Source: Gluconacetobacter dulcium
GTDB lineage: Bacteria > Pseudomonadota > Alphaproteobacteria > Acetobacterales > Acetobacteraceae
DNA: 64,000 nt
Assembly (NCBI RefSeq): GCF_014174165.1
Contig: NZ_JABEQN010000002.1
Span: 216,411 to 280,410 of the forward strand
Direction of reading: 5' to 3'
The position numbers and the translations under genes are program-made. This document shows positions 1-12,107 of the stretch, piece after piece. The notes under the pieces were generated by a model. The model searched no databases. It saw only the letters and a list, made by a program, of their open reading frames with translations, and was not told the DNA's origin. Each line of letters begins with the position of its first letter. Position 1 is the first letter of the stretch.

Positions 1-243
1 CTGGTCGCGCGCAGCCAGCTTGGGACGATCAACCATACGCTGCTGACCTTGCAGGCCCTGCGTCGGCGGGGAATTGCCATTGCCGGGGTGGTGTTGAACG
101 GGCCGCCGTCCCCCGAGGCGCGACGCGCCATTACCCTGTTCGGCGGCGCGCGGGTGCTGGCGGAATTTCCCCATCTGGACCGGATCGGCCCGGCGCAGGT
201 CGATGAACTGGCCAGGCTGCTGCCGTCGTTCGCGGCGCTCTGA
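1..243 (+). CDS. bioD: Dethiobiotin synthetase, C-terminal part
   Basis: The window opens inside this gene; 80 C-terminal residues remain, ending at TGA. The stretch [17 protein letters not shown] followed by a Rossmann-like GVVLNGP segment is typical of BioD, the ATP-dependent enzyme that closes the ureido ring of dethiobiotin in biotin synthesis in the cytoplasm. The P-loop and the rest of the active site lie outside the window, so completeness cannot be judged. A related P-loop amidotransferase-like ATPase is the main alternative. Confidence 0.8.
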   Translation: MVARSQLGTINHTLLTLQALRRRGIAIAGVVLNGPPSPEARRAITLFGGARVLAEFPHLDRIGPAQVDELARLLPSFAAL

Positions 244-422
244 TATCGGGAAGCCGATCGGCTGGGCGATCCCGGCCGCGTGCCGGGCGTGTGGGCGGAC
301 GTGACGGTCGGGGTGGCTGTGCCACGCTTTTTTCCAGACATCTTGTAACGCGGGATGCGGGATTGCGTCTGGATTTCGCCACAAGTCGGCAACATGATCC
401 GTGCCAGTAAAAGGAGAATCCG

Positions 423-1043
423 GTGAAAGCAAAATTGGTGACCGGCCTGGTTCTGGGCTGTCTGATTGTGGGCGCGTCGGTTACTGCTGACGCGCAGCGT
501 GCTCCGGATGGTCCCGGCGGTCCTGGTGGCAGGCCGGGCGTATATGACGGGCGTGGCGGGCCGGGCGGCCAGGGTGATAATCGCGGTCGTGGCGGTCCCG
601 GTGGTGGGCCCGGCGCGTATGACGGGCGTGGCGGACCGGGCGATCGGGGTGACAATCGCGGTCGTGGTGGCCCCGGTGGTGGGCCTGGCGCATATGACGG
701 GCGCGGCGGGCCGGGCGATCGGGGTGACAATCGCGGTCGTGGTGGGCCTGGTGCGTATGATGGACGTGGCGGGCCGGGCAGGGGGCCTGGCTATGACCGT
801 CGCGGTCCGCAATATGGCGGCGGTCGGATGTGGAGACGTGGGGACCGCTATGACGGCCCGCGTTCGGGCATGTGGCAGGTGCAGGATTGGCGGCGTTATC
901 GCGGCCTTTATGCGCCGCCGCCCGGATATTACTGGGTCCAGTATGGAAACCAGTTTCTGCTGACGGCCCTGGCGACGGGCATTATTTCCAACGTGATCGC
1001 GAACGCCTATGGAGCGGGACCTATGGGACCGGCTCCTTACTGA
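423..1043 (+). CDS. Secreted glycine/arginine-rich RcnB-like protein
   Basis: The 206-residue product starts at GTG, with AAGGAG at 411-416 as ribosome binding site. Residues 1-24 look like a signal peptide ending TADA, so the protein is probably periplasmic. Residues 27-136 are a Gly-Pro-Arg-Asp repeat region. The last 60 residues (W-x-Y-x-G-L-Y-APPPGY-W-V-YGNQFLLTALATGII) match the C-terminal domain of the RcnB family, periplasmic proteins linked to Ni/Co homeostasis in E. coli. The repeats are an unusually long insertion for that family. A metal role is family knowledge only; there is no neighbouring efflux gene to support it. Confidence 0.75.
   Translation: MKAKLVTGLVLGCLIVGASVTADAQRAPDGPGGPGGRPGVYDGRGGPGGQGDNRGRGGPGGGPGAYDGRGGPGDRGDNRGRGGPGGGPGAYDGRGGPGDRGDNRGRGGPGAYDGRGGPGRGPGYDRRGPQYGGGRMWRRGDRYDGPRSGMWQVQDWRRYRGLYAPPPGYYWVQYGNQFLLTALATGIISNVIANAYGAGPMGPAPY
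543..776 (+). repeat. In-frame tandem repeat in the RcnB-like gene
   Basis: Three consecutive units start with YDGRGGPG at residues 41, 66 and 91, and a degenerate fourth starts at residue 112. The first two are 25 residues (75 bp) and the third is 21 residues (63 bp). The DNA copies are closely similar, so copy number may vary by slippage or recombination without breaking the frame. Confidence 0.85.
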
Positions 1044-1053
1044 CCACACTGAC

Positions 1054-1091
1054 GACCTGCCGCTTCGCGCGGCAGGTCTGTGGTGTTTTCT
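1054..1091 (+). terminator. Intrinsic terminator after the RcnB-like gene
   Basis: A perfect 10-bp stem (GACCTGCCGC at 1054-1063 with GCGGCAGGTC at 1069-1078) has a 5-nt loop. It is followed by a T-rich but interrupted tail. It begins 10 bp after the stop codon. Confidence 0.65.
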
Positions 1092-1190
1092 TTGGTCTTT
1101 GTTTGATGGTTCGGGAAGCCTGACAATTTGCCAGAGCCGGCAGGCCCGAGGCTCTGCCGCCGATATTTCAAAGGCTGCTTAACACCGTCA

Positions 1191-1943
1191 TCAATAACGG
1201 CGCAGCAAACCCACCAATGACCCCTGGATGCGCACCCGGTCGGACGGCACGATGCGTGATTCGTAACGGGCGTTGGCGGGTTCCAGGGCGATTGTGCTGC
1301 CACGTCGACGCAGCCGTTTCAGCGTGACTTCCTGATCGTCGATCAGTGCGACCACGATCTGTCCGTTATCGGCGGTGTCGCCCCGGCGGATGATGACGGT
1401 GTCGCCGTCGAGAATCCCGGCTTCGACCATCGAATCGCCGGCGACTTCCAGCGTGTAGTGATCGCCACGGCCCAGCAGGTTGATCGGTACCGAGACCTGA
1501 GCCCCGGTCTCGCGCAATGCCTCGATCGGCTGACCGGCGGCGATACGGCCGTAGAACGGCAGGCCGACCGCCTCGGCATCGGTCGCGATGGGGGCGCCCG
1601 CCAGCCGGCCGGCGAAATCGCCTTTGATGACATTGGGCACGAAAGAATGATCGACCGCCTCTGGCGCCGGGCTGGTCGCGATGGGGGCGCCGACAGGCTC
1701 CCGTGGCGTGGCGGGCGAGGCCATTTCCGGCAGGCGCAGGACTTCCAGCGCCCGGGCGCGGTGATGGCGACGTTGCAGGAAACCCCGCTCCTCCAGCGCC
1801 GAGATCAGCCGGTGGATGCCGGATTTCGATCGCAGGTTCAGCGCATCCTTCATTTCATCGAAGGAGGGGGAGAACCCCGTCTGTTTCAGGTGCCGGTCGA
1901 TGAACAGCAGCAGTTCATGTTGCTTGCGCGTCAGCATTGGCAC
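1191..1943 (-). CDS. lexA: SOS-response repressor LexA
   Basis: The 250-residue product has an N-terminal winged helix (residues 1-65), a proline/alanine-rich linker and a C-terminal S24 peptidase domain. The self-cleavage site is Ala136-Gly137 (GRIAAG). The catalytic dyad is Ser171 in GDSM and Lys209 in VTLKR. LexA represses DNA-repair genes until RecA-ssDNA stimulates its autocleavage. A GTTC-N7-GTTC box lies 77 bp upstream of the start, so the gene is probably autoregulated. It lies downstream of moeA on the same strand; in many alphaproteobacteria trpDC-moaC-moeA-lexA form one run. Confidence 0.96.
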   Translation of the reverse strand: MPMLTRKQHELLLFIDRHLKQTGFSPSFDEMKDALNLRSKSGIHRLISALEERGFLQRRHHRARALEVLRLPEMASPATPREPVGAPIATSPAPEAVDHSFVPNVIKGDFAGRLAGAPIATDAEAVGLPFYGRIAAGQPIEALRETGAQVSVPINLLGRGDHYTLEVAGDSMVEAGILDGDTVIIRRGDTADNGQIVVALIDDQEVTLKRLRRRGSTIALEPANARYESRIVPSDRVRIQGSLVGLLRRY

Positions 1944-2019
1944 CCCGTGACCCAGTCGTTCCGTCAGTCGGCCAATCCGTTGTCAACAGAAGGGAACAAA
2001 CAGGAAACCGCCTTGTTGT

Positions 2020-2034
2020 GTTCTATATTGGTTC
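2020..2034 (-). promoter_or_regulatory. LexA box upstream of lexA
   Basis: GTTC-TATATTG-GTTC matches the alphaproteobacterial SOS operator GTTC-N7-GTTC exactly. It lies in the 144-bp moeA-lexA gap. A second, imperfect site reading GAAC-N7-AAAC on the plus strand lies at 1994-2008, closer to the gene, and could give cooperative binding. Both sites are read directly; regulation is inferred. Confidence 0.85.
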
Positions 2035-2087
2035 CCGCCCGTCCGTCAATATCATTGCCGTATCATTGCCGTTATGGAAATGGGTGG

Positions 2088-3293
2088 TCAGATCGAGAGT
2101 GTGTCCAGCCTGATGATCCGGCAGGGCGTGCCCGCGCGTGCGGAGGGGGCGTGAGGGGGACGCATGATCAGGGCGTCGCTGCTGGCCAGTGTGTGCAGCA
2201 TGGCCGAATCCTGGCGGCTGAAGGCCGTCGCGATCAGGCCGCCATCCGGCGCGCGGGAGAGGGTGGCGCGCAGATAATCGGCCCGCCGGTCGTTCTCCGG
2301 CAGGTCGCCGCCCAGGATCGCCATATCCTCGGGCAGGTGCGGGGCCGTGTGCCCGGCCAGCGTGCGAATCGCCGGCAGGGCGAAGACCAGGCCGCAGACC
2401 AGGGCGGCCACCGGATTGCCCGGCAGCCCCAGGACCGGCACCCGGCCGATCCGGCCATGCATCAGCGGCTTGCCGGGACGCATGGCGATCTTCCAGAAAT
2501 CGACCGAGAGCCCGATCTGCTCCAGCCCCTGCTGCACCAGGTCGTAACGGCCGACGCTGGCGCCCCCTGCCGTCAGCAGCAGGTCGGCGGTTTCGATTCC
2601 CTGGGCCAGACGGGCGATATCCGATGCGGTATCCCGTGCGGACGGGAGCATGACCGGAACGCCGCCGCAGGCGCGCACCAGGGCGGCGAGCATCGGGGTG
2701 TTGGAATTGGCGATGCCGCCCGGCGCGATCGGCTCGCCGGGCAGCGCGATTTCGTCGCCTGTGGACAGGATGACCACGACCGGGCGTCGGCGCACGGGAA
2801 CCCAGGCATGGTTCGCCGCCGCCGCCAGCCCGATATCCCGCGCCGTCAGTGCCCGTCCGGCCGGGACGACGACCTTCCCCTGGGCGAAATCCTGCCCCCG
2901 GCGGCGGATATACTGCCCGGAACCCGGTGGAACGGTGACCGTGACCGCGCCTTTATCCTCCTGGGCGTTTTCCTGGATCAGGATCGCGTCGGCGCCATCG
3001 GGCACCAGGCTGCCGGTATAGATCCGCACGGTTTCACCGGGGCCGACCTGACCGGCGAAGGGATGGCCCGCCGGGCTCTCGCCCACCAGCGACAGGACGC
3101 CGCCCGGCGCGCAATCGGCTGCCCGCACCGCATAGCCATCCATGGACGAGACATCGGCCGGCGGGTTGTCCAGCCGGGCCACGATGTCGGCAGCGACGAT
3201 TCGCCCCCAGGAATCAGCCAGGGGTACCAGTTCAGGCCCCGTGGGTACGAGGTCTGCCAGGATACGTGCCTGGGCTTCGGCGACACTCAGCAT
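2088..3293 (-). CDS. moeA: Molybdopterin molybdenumtransferase MoeA
   Basis: The 401-residue product inserts molybdate into adenylylated molybdopterin in the last step of molybdenum cofactor synthesis. The start chosen is the ATG at 3293 (MLSVAEAQARIL), where MoeA proteins normally begin; the frame stays open upstream but that part has no MoeA similarity. Visible motifs are SSMDGYAVR, GTxR-like DFAQGK, the LSTGDE and TTGG-like LTAGGASVGRYD loop, and GLPGNPVA. AAGGGAG lies about 11 nt upstream. It precedes lexA on the same strand and is divergent from rpmG. Its usual partner moaC is about 13 kb away, on the other strand. Confidence 0.94.
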   Translation of the reverse strand: MLSVAEAQARILADLVPTGPELVPLADSWGRIVAADIVARLDNPPADVSSMDGYAVRAADCAPGGVLSLVGESPAGHPFAGQVGPGETVRIYTGSLVPDGADAILIQENAQEDKGAVTVTVPPGSGQYIRRRGQDFAQGKVVVPAGRALTARDIGLAAAANHAWVPVRRRPVVVILSTGDEIALPGEPIAPGGIANSNTPMLAALVRACGGVPVMLPSARDTASDIARLAQGIETADLLLTAGGASVGRYDLVQQGLEQIGLSVDFWKIAMRPGKPLMHGRIGRVPVLGLPGNPVAALVCGLVFALPAIRTLAGHTAPHLPEDMAILGGDLPENDRRADYLRATLSRAPDGGLIATAFSRQDSAMLHTLASSDALIMRPPHAPSARAGTPCRIIRLDTLSI

Positions 3294-3452
3294 CGGTCCC
3301 AATTCTCCCTTATTCGACGGGCCTGCACACATATCTGCTCGATTCGTGCGACTAACGCTTGACCTGGGGGCTCTGTATGCGCATTTTCCGCCGACTTGAA
3401 CCACTGCTGCACCTGATTGTTCCAGCAGCGGCGGAGCAGTGCTGAGGATTCC

Positions 3453-3620
3453 ATGGCCAAGACCAACACCATTCAGATCAAGCTCGTCTCGTCGGCGGAC
3501 ACCGGGTATTTCTACGTCACGAAGAAGAATGCCCGTGCTCAGACCGGCAAGCTCGAGATGCGGAAATACGACCCCGTTGCGCGCAAGCACGTGGCCTTCC
3601 GCGAAGCGAAGATCAAATAA
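3453..3620 (+). CDS. rpmG: Ribosomal protein L33
   Basis: The 55-residue product [18 protein letters not shown]... ending FREAKIK is the proteobacterial form of large-subunit protein bL33. It has no cysteines, so it is the zinc-free form. GAGGA lies 4 nt before the ATG. It is monocistronic, with a strong terminator about 40 bp downstream, and divergent from moeA across a 159-bp gap that must hold both promoters. Confidence 0.97.
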   Translation: MAKTNTIQIKLVSSADTGYFYVTKKNARAQTGKLEMRKYDPVARKHVAFREAKIK

Positions 3621-3656
3621 TCCGCTCTATTCCGCGCGTTTCGCGTGGGATAGGTC

Positions 3657-3698
3657 GAAAAAAGGCCGGGCACCCTGCGGGGTGGCCGGCCTTTTTTG
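3657..3698 (+). terminator. Intrinsic terminator of rpmG
   Basis: The stem AAAAGGCCGG / CCGGCCTTTT extends inward through CACCC/GGGTG with one G-G mismatch and a TGCG loop. It ends in a run of six T. The flanking A-run lets it also work on the minus strand. Confidence 0.9.
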
Positions 3699-3828
3699 TT
3701 TCAGGGCCTGTGTTCGCGCATGCGCTTGGTTGCGGCTGTTCGACCAGCCGGCCCGCCGAGCGAGAATGCTGCGAAGCGCGGAAAATTCACCCCAGGATCG
3801 TCGGCGGGATGACGTTGCAGACAGCCGG

Positions 3829-4158
3829 CTAGAACAGCCGGTCGTGCGGGCCGTAGGGGATGACGAGTTCGTCGGGGCGCGCCAAGTTGAGCATTGCGCG
3901 TGACCGTTCGTCCAGCGTGTCGCGGTCCAGCGCCTTTTCCTTCAACCCGCTGACCCGGCGGGTCCAGGCATTCTGTTCCGAGACCGCGTCCATCTGTGCG
4001 GCGCGGGCCTCGTCCAGCAGGTGCAACTGTGCCTGATAGCTGTGAATGCCATGGTCGCCCTGCATGGCGTTGACGCCGAAATAGGCGGTCAGGCCGATGA
4101 ACAGGGAAGGGGGGACGACCATACGGAGGGTCCGCCGCACAATCCGGCCGATCTGCAT
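3829..4158 (-). CDS. FtsB/DivIC-type septum formation initiator
   Basis: The 109-residue single-pass membrane protein has a short basic N-terminus, a membrane segment at about residues 13-32, then an Ala/Gln/Glu-rich region likely to form a coiled coil. It ends with the conserved region around LDERSRAMLNLARPDELVIPY. This fits the FtsB/DivIC family, which links FtsL and FtsQ in the divisome. The ATG at 4158 is chosen because GGGAGAAC lies about 10 nt upstream; an in-frame ATG at 4176 has a poorer site. The eno-ftsB order is common in proteobacteria. The gap to eno contains a large hairpin. Confidence 0.85.
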   Translation of the reverse strand: MQIGRIVRRTLRMVVPPSLFIGLTAYFGVNAMQGDHGIHSYQAQLHLLDEARAAQMDAVSEQNAWTRRVSGLKEKALDRDTLDERSRAMLNLARPDELVIPYGPHDRLF

Positions 4159-4208
4159 GGTCAGTCGTTCTCCCATCTCAGCAGGCTACCAGTCAGTATT
4201 GTACTATT

Positions 4209-4261
4209 CCCGATTCGGCGGCGGCGGGAAACTGTTTTCCGCGCCATGCCGCCGAATCGGG
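4209..4261 (-). terminator. Long perfect hairpin between eno and the ftsB-like gene
   Basis: CCCGATTCGGCGGC (4209-4222) pairs perfectly with its complement at 4248-4261. The 25-nt centre can extend the stem partly (GGAAA with TTTCC). It begins 10 bp after the eno stop codon. No T-run follows on the minus strand, so it may attenuate transcription or protect the eno mRNA 3' end rather than be a classic terminator. Confidence 0.55.
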
Positions 4262-4270
4262 CCGAAGTCT

Positions 4271-5680
<1,410 letters not shown>

Positions 5681-5727
5681 TCATGGGCAGGCGGCGAGCC
5701 AAGCGATAATAGCAGGGCAGGAGGAAG

Positions 5728-6207
5728 ATGAACATGAAACGCCTGCCGCTTCCAACGGTTCTGATGGGAATTGTCAGCCCGATTCCAGCCATCGTCTTCG
5801 CGGTCGGAGGATTGTTTTCCTCCGACGCGGTGCCGGGCATGACCATGGGGCTGGTGGAATATGCAGCCCTGGTGCTGGCCTTCAGCGGCGCCGTGCATTG
5901 GGGGCTGGCGCTGGACCGACCCATGGTGATCATGGGGACGCGTCTGGACGCGGGGCCTGACAATCGGCGGCTGCTGATGGGGGCTTTGCCCTTGCCGGTC
6001 GGCTGGCTGGCCTGCCATGCAACTTTTCTGGGCCATGTCCCGTTCGGGCTGGCTGTGCTGCTGGCGGGATTTTTCGGGCTGTTTCTGGCAGAGCGGGCGG
6101 CGTGGCGCCGGGGAGAACTGCCTTCGGGCTATCTGGCCCTGCGGCTGTGGCTTACCGCCGTCTTCATGGCCTGCCTGGGGCTGGCGATGCTGGTCAGTCT
6201 GTCCTGA
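5728..6207 (+). CDS. DUF3429 integral membrane protein
   Basis: The 159-residue product has four or five hydrophobic segments and the pattern VEYAALVLAFSGAVHWGLAL typical of DUF3429 proteins (YngB-like, no assigned function). A GGAGGAAG ribosome site precedes the ATG. Its neighbours give no functional clue. It is convergent with kdsA, and a shared hairpin at 6219-6255 separates the two. Confidence 0.75.
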   Translation: MNMKRLPLPTVLMGIVSPIPAIVFAVGGLFSSDAVPGMTMGLVEYAALVLAFSGAVHWGLALDRPMVIMGTRLDAGPDNRRLLMGALPLPVGWLACHATFLGHVPFGLAVLLAGFFGLFLAERAAWRRGELPSGYLALRLWLTAVFMACLGLAMLVSLS

Positions 6208-6218
6208 CAGTCTTTCGG

Positions 6219-6255
6219 CACTGCACGCGGGCGGACTCGCCGCCCGCGCCCAGTG
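6219..6255. terminator. Hairpin between two convergent genes
   Basis: A perfect 9-bp stem CGCGGGCGG / CCGCCCGCG (6226-6234 and 6240-6248) is extended by CACTG/CAGTG outside a 2-nt internal loop. It sits in the 61-bp gap between convergent stop codons. It lacks a T-run on either side, so bidirectional termination is only probable. Confidence 0.5.
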
Positions 6256-6268
6256 TCGGCCGGATTGC

Positions 6269-9170
<2,902 letters not shown>

Positions 9171-9205
9171 TCTCGACTTCCGATAGGGCGGCGCAGACCG
9201 ACCGT

Positions 9206-9949
9206 TTACAGGTCAATGGCGGCGCGGACAATCGGCAGAAATGCGTCCGCCTTCAGGCTGGCGCCGCCCACCAGCGCGCCACCGACCTCGGCGATCGGCA
9301 GAATGGCGGGGGCCTCGCGCCCATTGACCGACCCGCCATAGAGAATCCGCATGGTCTTTCCGGCCTCGCCGAACTGGCGCATGAGCTCGGCGCGGATGAA
9401 GCCCATCATGTCCGCGATGTCCTGCGTCGACGCAGGCACGCCCGAGCCGATGGCCCAGATCGGCTCATAGGCCACGATGCCGTTGAAATTGTCGGGCAGC
9501 GAGCCCTTGATCTGCCAGCCGACGGCGTCCTGATACTCGCCGGCGGCGCGCTGGTCGGCGCTCTCGCCGATGCAGACGATCGGCGTCAGGCCGGCTTCCA
9601 TCGCGGCCACGGCCTTCTCGCGCACCGTTTCGTCGAGCTCGCCATGGTCCCGCCGACGCTCGGAATGGCCGAGGATGACGTATTCCACGCCCAGTTCGGC
9701 CAGCATGGCGGCCGAGATATCGCCGGTATGCGCGCCCGACGGCGCGTGATGGCAGTTCTGGGCACCCAGCGCGATGCCGGTGCCCTTCAGTAGCGGGCCG
9801 GTGGCCGCCAGTTGGGTGAAGGGCGGGCAGACCACCACCGGCGGCGGGTTGGGAATGGCTTCCAGACCCTGTGCGATCGCGCTCACGAGGTCACGCGACG
9901 GGGCTGTGAGCCCGTTCATCTTCCAGTTGCCGACGATCATCTGCCTCAT
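9206..9949 (-). CDS. tpiA: Triosephosphate isomerase
   Basis: The 247-residue TIM barrel interconverts glyceraldehyde 3-phosphate and dihydroxyacetone phosphate. Catalytic residues are Lys10 (GNWKMN), His95 (ILGHSERR) and Glu162 (AYEPIWAIGSG); the phosphate loop GGSVN follows. The start is the ATG at 9949 with AAGGGA about 10 nt upstream; the frame is open further upstream but without similarity. It heads the tpiA-secG pair and is divergent from ppiD. Confidence 0.97.
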   Translation of the reverse strand: MRQMIVGNWKMNGLTAPSRDLVSAIAQGLEAIPNPPPVVVCPPFTQLAATGPLLKGTGIALGAQNCHHAPSGAHTGDISAAMLAELGVEYVILGHSERRRDHGELDETVREKAVAAMEAGLTPIVCIGESADQRAAGEYQDAVGWQIKGSLPDNFNGIVAYEPIWAIGSGVPASTQDIADMMGFIRAELMRQFGEAGKTMRILYGGSVNGREAPAILPIAEVGGALVGGASLKADAFLPIVRAAIDL

Positions 9950-10172
9950 GTGGCTTGATCCCTTGTTTGTATTGTGGGGCCGTGTGCGCCGCCCGGTCGC
10001 CGTTACCGTACACCATGCGCGCCGCGTCAGCACAATGGCCACGCGCCAACGCGGCACCCGCGCACAGGGTTCTGGTCAATCGCGGGCCGTATCCTTATGG
10101 TGCCCGGCCGAATAAGGCGGCCATCCGGTCGCCATAGTCGCTTGTGCCGCCTTCGCCCGGATATTGCCGTTC

Positions 10173-12107
10173 ATGATTTCCTTCCTGCGTCACGTCTTTG
10201 TCGATTCCTGGCTGGGGCGCGTTATCGCCGGCCTGTTATTCCTGGCCTTTGTCGGCTGGGGCGTGGGCGACGTTCTGTCGAATATCGGCAGCGAGCGCGC
10301 CGATGTCATCGTGCGGGTGGGCGGTCAGACCGTGACCACCGAGGATTTCCTCTCGGCCGTGCAGAACGAATTGCAGCAGGTCGCCCGCCAGTCAGGGATG
10401 ACCGACCCGGCGCAATTGCCGGTCGCGACACGGCGACAGGCGGCGGAGCAGGTGTTGCAGCGGCTGATGATGCAGTCCGAGATCACGTTGTCGGCGGAGC
10501 GGCTGGGCGTGACCGTGCCGGATGACGCGCTGCGCACGGAAGTGTTCGGGCTGCCGGCCTTCAAGGGACCGGACGGCCGATTCGACCGCAAGCTGTTCGA
10601 TTCGCGCCTTCAGCAGATCGGCATGACCGAAAAGCGCCTGCTCGATCTGATCCGCGCCGACCTTGCCGTGCGCGCGCTGGTCGAACCGCTCCAGAACGGT
10701 GCCCGCGCGCCGGAAACCATGGTCCGCCACGTGTTCGATTTCGATGCCCAGACCCGGACCATCGACATGGTGCGCTTTCCGCTGACCGCGCAGGCGGTTC
10801 CGACGCCCGACGCGGCGCAACTGCATCGCTTCTACGACAATCATTCCTGGCTGTTTCAGACGCCCGAATACCGCCATGCGCGCATCGTCGTGCTGTCGCC
10901 CGACAGCGTGGCGCAGTCGGTCGAGATCCCCGATGCCGAACTGAAGCGGCTGTATGAGGCCGAGGCCGCGAAATACAACGTTCCGGAAACCCGTACCGTG
11001 CAGATCGTGACCGCGCCCAGCCAGGCACGCGCGCAGGCCATCGCCGACCAGTGGAAAGCCGGCGCCGACTGGGACCGCATCCAGGCCGACGCCAAGGATT
11101 CCGCCACGGTGCAGATGGATGACGTCCGCCAGGTGGGCATTCCCTCGGTGGGGCTGGCCAAGCTGGTCTTCGCCGCTCCGCTCGCCAACCTTCAGGGGCC
11201 GGTGCAGGTCGATACCGGCTGGGTCGTCTTCAGGGTCACGCTGGTTACGCCGCCGCATGTGACCACGTTCGATGCCGCCCGGCAGGAACTGCGCGAGCAG
11301 ATCGCCCATGGTCAGGCCGCGGAACTGGTCGGCCAGCGCGTGCAGAAGCTCCAGGACGCGATCGCCGGCGGCGGGCTGGACCATATTCCCGACAATCTCG
11401 GCGCGGCGGCCATCGCCGGCACGCTGAACGCGCAGGGCATGACCCAGGGGGGAGAGACCGCGCCGATCCCGGCATCGCCCGCCCTGCGCAAGGCGATCAT
11501 CGAGAGGGTCTTCAGCCAGGCGAAGGGGGCGAACCCCACGCTGGTCCAGGGGCCGGAAAATGGCTGGTACGCGGTCGCGATCGACAGCATCATACCGGCG
11601 CAGGTCCAGCCCTTCGACGCGGCCGCCGCGCAGGTGCGCGCCGCCTGGGACGACGAGGCCCGCCGCCATGCGGCCAATGTCGCGGCCACCGCGCTGTATG
11701 TCGCGGCCAAGGACCATGGCGGTGTCGCGGCTGCGGCCGCTGCCGCCGGCCAGACGGTCGAGCATCCGGCGCCGCTGGCGCGTGGACAGGCGGTGGAGGG
11801 CGTGCCCGAAGAACTGGCGCAACTGGCTTTCCGCCTCGACAAGACGGGGCAGACGATGATGCTGGATGGGCCTGACGGTTTTTATGTCGCGACGCTGACC
11901 GCGATTACCCATCCCGCGCCGGACAAGGAGGCGATGCGCGTCGGGCGTATCCGCAGCGCCATGTCGCAGGCGCTGGCGGATGATATCGGGATGTCCTACG
12001 CCGCGGCCCTTCAGCAGGTGGTCAAGCCCAAGACCAATATGAGTGCCCTGAAATCGGCCCTGGCCTCGGTGAGCGGGACTGGCGGCGCCGGAGAGACCAG
12101 CCCGTGA
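10173..12107 (+). CDS. ppiD: Periplasmic folding factor PpiD-like, SurA N-terminal and parvulin domains
   Basis: The membrane-anchored protein of about 644 residues has an N-terminal helix (about 12-30, RVIAGLLFLAFVGWGVGD), a SurA_N-type region (IVRVGGQTVTTEDF...) and a central region corresponding to the parvulin peptidyl-prolyl isomerase domain. A further repeat-like C-terminal half follows. PpiD works at the Sec translocon exit on outer-membrane proteins. The ATG at 10173 is used; a TTG three codons upstream is possible. The stop overlaps the GTG of trpE (GTGA), an arrangement I know from related alphaproteobacteria. Confidence 0.88.
   Translation: MISFLRHVFVDSWLGRVIAGLLFLAFVGWGVGDVLSNIGSERADVIVRVGGQTVTTEDFLSAVQNELQQVARQSGMTDPAQLPVATRRQAAEQVLQRLMMQSEITLSAERLGVTVPDDALRTEVFGLPAFKGPDGRFDRKLFDSRLQQIGMTEKRLLDLIRADLAVRALVEPLQNGARAPETMVRHVFDFDAQTRTIDMVRFPLTAQAVPTPDAAQLHRFYDNHSWLFQTPEYRHARIVVLSPDSVAQSVEIPDAELKRLYEAEAAKYNVPETRTVQIVTAPSQARAQAIADQWKAGADWDRIQADAKDSATVQMDDVRQVGIPSVGLAKLVFAAPLANLQGPVQVDTGWVVFRVTLVTPPHVTTFDAARQELREQIAHGQAAELVGQRVQKLQDAIAGGGLDHIPDNLGAAAIAGTLNAQGMTQGGETAPIPASPALRKAIIERVFSQAKGANPTLVQGPENGWYAVAIDSIIPAQVQPFDAAAAQVRAAWDDEARRHAANVAATALYVAAKDHGGVAAAAAAAGQTVEHPAPLARGQAVEGVPEELAQLAFRLDKTGQTMMLDGPDGFYVATLTAITHPAPDKEAMRVGRIRSAMSQALADDIGMSYAAALQQVVKPKTNMSALKSALASVSGTGGAGETSP

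Noticed and set aside
131..730. Long Pro-rich open frame opposite the RcnB-like gene
   Set aside because: It is the antisense shadow of the glycine repeats; it has no plausible domain and the sense frame has the signal peptide and ribosome site.
543..776. CRISPR array
   Set aside because: The repeats are contiguous, in frame and protein coding, with no unique spacers.
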